Origin: Turnera subulata
Lineage: Eukaryota; Streptophyta; Magnoliopsida; Malpighiales; Passifloraceae
DNA length: 64,000 bases
NCBI GenBank assembly: GCA_028386065.3
Contig: JAKUCV010000299.1
Location: forward strand, 1 to 64,000
Direction of reading: 5' to 3'
A model generated the notes under the pieces. That model worked only from the letters and a program-made list of their open reading frames with translations. It had not been told where the DNA came from and did no database searches. Within the stretch, counting starts at the first letter, position 1. Each line of letters starts with the position of its first letter. Shown here piece after piece: positions 58,356 to 64,000 of the stretch. Both the position numbers and the translations under genes were made by a program.

Positions 58356-59035
58356 ATACAAGGATACATGAGGCTTGGTAACACTTTTTCCTTGAATAAA
58401 AGTGACTTAAGGTGGACTTAGTACTTTCCTATGCAAATGAGCGACATTACTGCGCAGTACAGTGTATGTGCTAACCAACTATTTCTAGTTTATGCACAGG
58501 AAAATAAACGGCATGTAAGATGTTTGTTGAGATAGCTTTTCATTTCAGCATTTTTTCTGGGATTCCTTGATCGGGAAGTCTTTTCATACATGTTTCACTG
58601 ATAGTTAAAGTAAACTGGTAATAACTAGGTTCTGGCAGTTTACCGTTTTCATTTACTAGTGTTGTTTTAAAGCTTAAACTTCATTGATCCAAAACATTTT
58701 TTTCTTTTTTTATGAATGTGAGAGATAGAATGGGCTTATGCTGACTGCCCAAAAGGTTACCGCCCGGCCCGGCAGTAAGTTTTTGTTTGATACCGTCATA
58801 TTGGCTAAAAGTTGGAAATAAATAAATCTCTTTGATGATGCATTTAAATGAATAATAACAGGGTTTACATTGACTCTGGCGCAATCAAGGTTAATAGAAG
58901 TTATCAGCTTATGATTTAAATCATCTTACAATTAGTGTCCCGACGGTAAAACTGCTTCTGTACAGCTCCGGGGCCATATATGCTTGCACATCGAGCTGCA
59001 ATATATAGTCGGTCTTCCAGAGTATCTCAATTGGA
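58356..59035 (+). repeat. Single copy of the PPR 3'-flank unit; right end of the duplication
   Basis: Matches 25998-26587 and 28769-29420. It is an empty site for the pararetrovirus at about 58976. Homology to A ends after TATCTCAATTGG at about 59035, which is therefore the right breakpoint. Confidence 0.8.
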
Positions 59036-60683
59036 TATGGGCTACATGGGGTGGAGTCTTTGGTGCTAGCTGGAAAGCTTTGTATGCCAAATTAGATTCT
59101 TGGGGGCTTCTACTTCTACAATTCTTATTTGCAATGAGGAAGATGTTCAGGAAATAGATCATATGATACCAGATTCCCCACTGGTGGATTAACTTATTCG
59201 AGACATGTTTGCGCAATTAAAAATAGAAAAACAACACTTTTGGAAAATAATCTGGAAATGGTCTTTGTTAGGTTTCCCACTTGTTCATGATCTGTTAACA
59301 GATTGTAAAAGAATTCTTTTAGAACAGTTGTTTTCTCCGGCAAAATTGTTCCCACCAAGGTGAAGTTCTTCCATAACTAACCCATCTCCTTCCTTCAATT
59401 TTCGCAACTTTTGGACCAAGGGAAGGAAAAGATGAATGCTGAGAAAAAATTGATTTTATTTTTGTTTCTTCCTGAAACGAGTATAGACGGCGAGGGGATG
59501 AAGAAAAAAAATAATTGAGAAAGAGATATTAGGTTTTCTATTTTTATCTTTATTCAATAATTAATATATCTAATCAACATTTAATTATAAATTGATTATT
59601 TAGACATGTAGTATGCCACATCACTCCTGAAATTTTCAGGAGTGATATATGTAGTGGCAGTGGCAAATAGCATTACCCTTGAATGAATTGTGGCACACTT
59701 TTTTTAAAAAAAAATTATTCTTAGGATCGTACCACATAATATTAGTGATATCATGACATCTGTCAGCTTTCGTTCTTTTTTCTCATTAGTTTTTGGAAAT
59801 TTCTTTTTAAGAAGCAAAGATAATTGCCGACAACACTAATATGAATCTAAATACCAAAAAAAAGAGGTGAAAGGATAGTGTAAAATTGCAAAAAAAAAAA
59901 CGTGGAAGAGAGAATTTAATATGCTATAATAAAAAAATTACTCGTCATTCATTGTTGTGCGACATGTTGTTTCAACAAAGTAAAAAATAAAATATTAATT
60001 AATTAAAAAAGTATTATTATTATTATTATTATTAACTAGTAGGAATATTTTTATATACATGCCTAATTAATTATAATAAGAAACTACATGTCATTCATTA
60101 TTGTGTCTTCCAATAGAATGAGTAAAAAAAAGTTAACACGCTTAATTATAATAACAAACTACATGTCATTTATTATTGTATGACATATCATCCCAATCAA
60201 TTAATGAAGGGTAATTGGGTCAATAATAATTAATGAGGGGTAACTGGGTCAATTTGCCGGTTTTTCTAGAGTTGGTGCTTTTATATAGTACATTGATTTA
60301 GAATAATCCTTGAAGTTTCTAAATTTATTAATCTAGCCATTATTTTCAAAAATCTCAAAAAAGACTTGATAATTTGATGAGATTGCCTTTTTTGAGATGT
60401 GGATCTTACAACGGGAAAATTTAAAAATTTTATGCCATTAAGCCAAAGTTTTATTAGGCATTATGCATAGTCATAATTCGTTGAATTTTAAAAAATAAAA
60501 AATAAAAAACAGTATAATATTTTATTTCTAGTATCAAGACCAACATCAAAAATATTTTATTCCCTTTAATTAGATGTCTAAATATTTTTGACATACTAAA
60601 ACTAAACATGTTGTCATTTTAACTTTTAATTATTGCTCTAATATTAGTTAGTTTTAAGACATAAGAGAACTTGATAAACGGGG
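59036..60683. other. AT-rich DNA without a recognised gene
   Basis: 59040-59360 contains weak, stop-filled stretches that might be an old retroelement RNase H. The rest is AT-rich with an (ATT)n microsatellite (about 60012-60035) and a diverged repeat of 'AAACTACATGTCATT' at 60083 and 60160. Confidence 0.4.
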
Positions 60684-60920
60684 TGTTAGTATAGTCATGA
60701 TCTGTTAGTATCTGATAATCTTAATCCTATAAAGTTTTGATAATCCTAATCCTGCAGAGCTAGCTTATCATCTTGTACTCTAGCTTTACAAGACTTCTTG
60801 TGTATGTATACTTCTAGTTGTATCTGTAACTCTATCAGACTTATATTTAATGGCATCACTCGGCTGTGCATTGATAGCCAAGATTTCCAACAATATTGTG
60901 CAAGCTAAACTGTGTTTCTA
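60684..60920 (+). repeat. 5' LTR of a small LTR element (about 237 bp)
   Basis: Starts TGTTAGTATAGTC and runs to just before the primer-binding site at 60923. The exact 3' end is unclear (…GTTTCTA), as is the fate of the rest: the long LTR at 60993 begins 60 bases later. A Copia or TRIM-type element is likely. Confidence 0.55.
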
Positions 60921-60922
60921 TA

Positions 60923-60934
60923 TGGTAGCGGAGC
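60923..60934 (+). promoter_or_regulatory. Primer-binding site of the small LTR element
   Basis: TGGTAGCGGAGC, same variant core. Confidence 0.7.
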
Positions 60935-61255
60935 TGTCTACTTAACCGCTTAATCTAAAACTCCAAATCTCTTTTTTTTCTCTGATTATTGTTGTAACAG
61001 CCCGGGTAAAATTTTTGATTTTTATCGGGACTGTAAAAGTCTTTTTACCGTGATTTACTGTTGAATTAATCTTGGGTAATTAATTCAAGGTAAATCGGGC
61101 GTCGTTTTTCGAAACCGAGAGTTTTCCCGCGCTCGTGATTTTTCCGTGGATTTTTCGGGCCTAAGTTGGTATTTTTCGGGTTTCGGAATTTCTCGGAAAA
61201 TCACACCGGAAAATAACTAAGGGGGTATCAGTTATTTTCTGGTCCGGACCGGACT

Positions 61256-62109
61256 NNNNNNNNNNNNNNNNNNNNNNNNNNNNNNNNNNNNNNNNNNNNN
61301 NNNNNNNNNNNNNNNNNNNNNNNNNNNNNNNNNNNNNNNNNNNNNNNNNNNNNNNNNNNNNNNNNNNNNNNNNNNNNNNNNNNNNNNNNNNNNNNNNNNN
61401 NNNNNNNNNNNNNNNNNNNNNNNNNNNNNNNNNNNNNNNNNNNNNNNNNNNNNNNNNNNNNNNNNNNNNNNNNNNNNNNNNNNNNNNNNNNNNNNNNNNN
61501 NNNNNNNNNNNNNNNNNNNNNNNNNNNNNNNNNNNNNNNNNNNNNNNNNNNNNNNNNNNNNNNNNNNNNNNNNNNNNNNNNNNNNNNNNNNNNNNNNNNN
61601 NNNNNNNNNNNNNNNNNNNNNNNNNNNNNNNNNNNNNNNNNNNNNNNNNNNNNNNNNNNNNNNNNNNNNNNNNNNNNNNNNNNNNNNNNNNNNNNNNNNN
61701 NNNNNNNNNNNNNNNNNNNNNNNNNNNNNNNNNNNNNNNNNNNNNNNNNNNNNNNNNNNNNNNNNNNNNNNNNNNNNNNNNNNNNNNNNNNNNNNNNNNN
61801 NNNNNNNNNNNNNNNNNNNNNNNNNNNNNNNNNNNNNNNNNNNNNNNNNNNNNNNNNNNNNNNNNNNNNNNNNNNNNNNNNNNNNNNNNNNNNNNNNNNN
61901 NNNNNNNNNNNNNNNNNNNNNNNNNNNNNNNNNNNNNNNNNNNNNNNNNNNNNNNNNNNNNNNNNNNNNNNNNNNNNNNNNNNNNNNNNNNNNNNNNNNN
62001 NNNNNNNNNNNNNNNNNNNNNNNNNNNNNNNNNNNNNNNNNNNNNNNNNNNNNNNNNNNNNNNNNNNNNNNNNNNNNNNNNNNNNNNNNNNNNNNNNNNN
62101 NNNNNNNNN
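61256..62109. other. Assembly gap (854 N)
   Basis: Unknown sequence inside the long LTR. Confidence 1.
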
Positions 62110-62478
62110 ATTTTATGAAAATATTTTGAAAAGAATTTTAATTAAAGTATGGTACCGAAATTATATTCGGATATACGTACGGTAAAATATTTTCGGTAAA
62201 TGGAAATAATAAAGGATAAGAACCGGGATGGGTTATTACGCAGTTTGGCATCATAGCATACCGATTATGTGCATTTATGTGTATATATGGTTTTGTTGTA
62301 TAGGTTCGGATATCGAGCAGTTTCCCGAGGAGCCGGCGTCGGACCGGTCATTGTTTCCGGAGTTGAGTAATCGACCAAGGTGAGGATGGATTTCCTTCAA
62401 TATGTGCCTGTATTACTCGGTTATTTTGTTTTGTGGATTATTGCATTGTTGAGTATTGTGTTTGTTGTGGTTTGTCTC

Positions 62479-63320
62479 GGGATGTTTATCCCATTGTCTT
62501 GATTGTTGTCGGGATGTTTATCCCAGTATTCTATTGGTTTTTGGATGTTTTTTTTGAGTCTTTTTGGTACAACGGATAATGGAATAAGTAATAAATTGTG
62601 ATAAGGATGTCGATCCTTGGTATTTTGGATGGGATGGCTGTCCTGGTATTTTGGTTAGGGATGTCGATCCCTGTGATTTGATTTTAATGATGGTAATATA
62701 ATTGTCACATAGTAAGTAGAGGTACGACCGGATGGTTTGAGACTGTTTTGTGGTGGCCATGATCTGGGTTACTTGTGATGGGCATGTTGATGCCCGTTTG
62801 ATTGGGATGTTGATCCCTGAGTTTGATATTGGGATGTTGATCCCGGGTTCTTTTTGATCTGGCACCAGGAGCAGGTTGATAACCTGGTACGACCCTAGCT
62901 TATTCGTAACGGGGCCCGGAAAAGATAAAATTGGATAATTGGATTTTGTTTGAGTCTTTTTGGTCTTGGACCGGTTTTGGTTCTAGTCTTTTGGTTGGGC
63001 TGTTGAGCCTGTGTTTTCGACTTGAGTAATTTATGGTGTGCATATTGATTGTCTTTCCTTCGTCGGTGAGCACTTCGGACTTACCCCTCACCTGCGGGCT
63101 TTCATCTCGTAGGATGAGTTATTTTTGGTGCAGGTTTGGTGCATTTCAGACAGGCTGCGTTGTTATCCCTTGGACAGGGCTTGGATCCATAGTTTGCATC
63201 TATGTCGCATACAGTGTTTATGTGAGTTGTTAAGTCTTCCGCTGTGCATTGTTTTATTATTGTTGGGCCATTGGGCCAGTTGAGTTGATATTTTTGTTTT
63301 TACTTTGGGCTGTTGAGCCC
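62479..63320 (+). repeat. Hairpin array with constant GTTG-type loops and varying stems
   Basis: Perfect hairpins: 62479-62492 and 62511-62524 (GGGAT, loop GTTT), 62603-62618 (AAGGAT, GTCG), 62657-62672 (AGGGAT, GTCG), 62780-62795 (GGGCAT, GTTG), 62804-62817 and 62831-62844 (GGGAT, GTTG), 62872-62886 (CAGGTT, GAT), 62998-63009 (GGCT, GTTG, nearly) and 63307-63320 (GGGCT, GTTG). Confidence 0.85.
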
Positions 63321-63426
63321 GGATTTTTGTTGTATACACTGTATGCTGGGCTTATTTGGGTTGGGTTGTCACAGTTCCGGCACGTGTTTACTGTGTACGG
63401 TAAATACGGGTTGGGGCGTTTCATTT

Positions 63427-63438
63427 TGGTAGCGGAGC
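63427..63438 (+). promoter_or_regulatory. Primer-binding site of the long-LTR element
   Basis: TGGTAGCGGAGC, followed by an internal region with a short ATG frame at 63540 ('MDPVKDAS'), a common way for gypsy-type Gag to begin. It stops after 14 codons. Confidence 0.75.
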
Positions 63439-63694
63439 GGGCGTTAGGTCTTGTTGGGCAGTCTTTGTGTGTTTGTTGTCCTTGTTTGCATAGTTCGCTC
63501 AATTGGTTTATTATTTTATATTATTTTAGTTAGTGCATTATGGATCCAGTCAAGGACGCCAGCTGTCGCAGAACATACACATAAGAGGTAAATGATGCCA
63601 TAGATAAGCGGAAATATAAATATTATTAATAATACTGATAATTTCATTACAAAGAGAAATATTACATTGATATTTTATAAAAATAAAAATACAT

Positions 63695-64000
63695 TTATCG
63701 CCTTGGAACGACATTGACCCTGAAGCTAGTGGGGTCGTTGTTGATGTTGACTTGGATGCTGTCGCTCCACGAGAACCACATGCCGCCTGCGTTGTTCTGG
63801 CCGGGAAGCTCGAACCGGTTTGCTTGAGGGAACCAGAGTGGGATGAGACCGTGATCGTCTTGAGGTTGCCACTGGGTCTCCGTCAGAAGAACCATGTTCG
63901 GTTCGTATTGGTTCTTCAGGTCCCTCAGAGTACGCGAGAACTCCTGGGAACGCCTTGCGACTCCTCTGCAGTTCTACACCAGTAGTCGGGCCTTTGGCCA
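63695..64000 (-). pseudogene. LINE (L1-type) endonuclease N-terminus, fragment
   Basis: On the minus strand the frame enters from the window edge with 'NCRGVARRRSQEFSRTL' preceded by a stop where the conserved Trp is expected, then 'PNMVLLTETQW' and 'GGMWFSWSDS'. This is the start of an apurinic-like endonuclease as in plant LINEs. It ends at 'VNVVPRR' plus stop (63695), well short of the full domain. The remainder of the LINE is not downstream. Confidence 0.6.

Larger units (their letters stand above)
60993..63423 (+). repeat. Long 5' LTR (2431 bp including gap)
   Basis: Begins TGTAACAGCCCGGG and ends GGGGCGTTTCA, with a primer-binding site three bases later. It contains an 854-base N gap. 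It contains the hairpin array at 62479-63320. The design (long, TGTAAC start) is like 12405-15641 and 45500-48614. Confidence 0.7.

Noticed and set aside
59040..59360. Possible LINE RNase H remnant
   Set aside because: Only weak, frame-shifted similarity by eye and many stops; I could not support a family.

Overview
The window is nuclear DNA from a flowering plant, most likely a eudicot. It holds a P-class, restorer-of-fertility-like pentatricopeptide repeat (PPR) gene in two copies, buried in nested LTR retrotransposons, non-autonomous hAT elements, LINE fragments and a piece of an endogenous plant pararetrovirus. I cannot name the species. There is one true assembly gap (61256-62109) and one single-N join at 48388.

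The main architecture is a tandem segmental duplication. Copy A (from before base 1 to about 28630) and copy B (about 33047-59035) carry the same modules in the same order: a decayed Copia-type element (Copia-1, 222-bp LTRs); a short stretch of host DNA; a Ty3/gypsy-type element (GYP) broken open by a hAT element and by a second Copia element (Copia-2, about 1.5-kb LTRs); a small hAT MITE; the GYP 3' LTR; and then the PPR gene. Matching modules lie about 32-34 kb apart. Shared nonsense codons, shared internal deletions, identical target-site duplications and shared 5'-LTR versus 3'-LTR differences show that the nest was built before the duplication. Private events came later. In A these are a 3.2-kb solo-LTR-like insert (12405-15641), a Pack-MULE-like gene-fragment carrier inside the hAT (about 7687-9575) and a pararetrovirus fragment (26588-28574). 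In B it is a 2.9-kb solo-LTR-like insert in opposite orientation (45500-48614).

The only gene that looks functional is the B-copy PPR gene (55934-57751), with 14 regular 35-residue motifs and a likely organelle-targeting N-terminus. The A copy (23710-25344) has lost its C-terminus to a 124-bp deletion and differs from B by an unusually dense patch in motif 11. Between the two copies (25998-33046) lie smaller tandem duplications of the PPR 3' flank and a truncated non-LTR element with a 17-bp target duplication. To the right of B is AT-rich DNA, a small LTR with a primer-binding site, a long LTR (60993-63423) interrupted by the N gap, and an antisense LINE endonuclease fragment at the end.

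Two patterns cross the element boundaries. First, five unrelated retroelements, including the pararetrovirus, share the primer-binding sequence TGGTAGCGGAGC instead of the usual plant TGGTATCAGAGC. This predicts an initiator tRNA-Met with an altered acceptor stem. Second, three retroelement families carry series of short hairpins whose loops are similar while their stems vary in a compensated way, and a fourth carries seven pairs of the palindrome AACATCGATGTT. These are the best candidates here for something undescribed.
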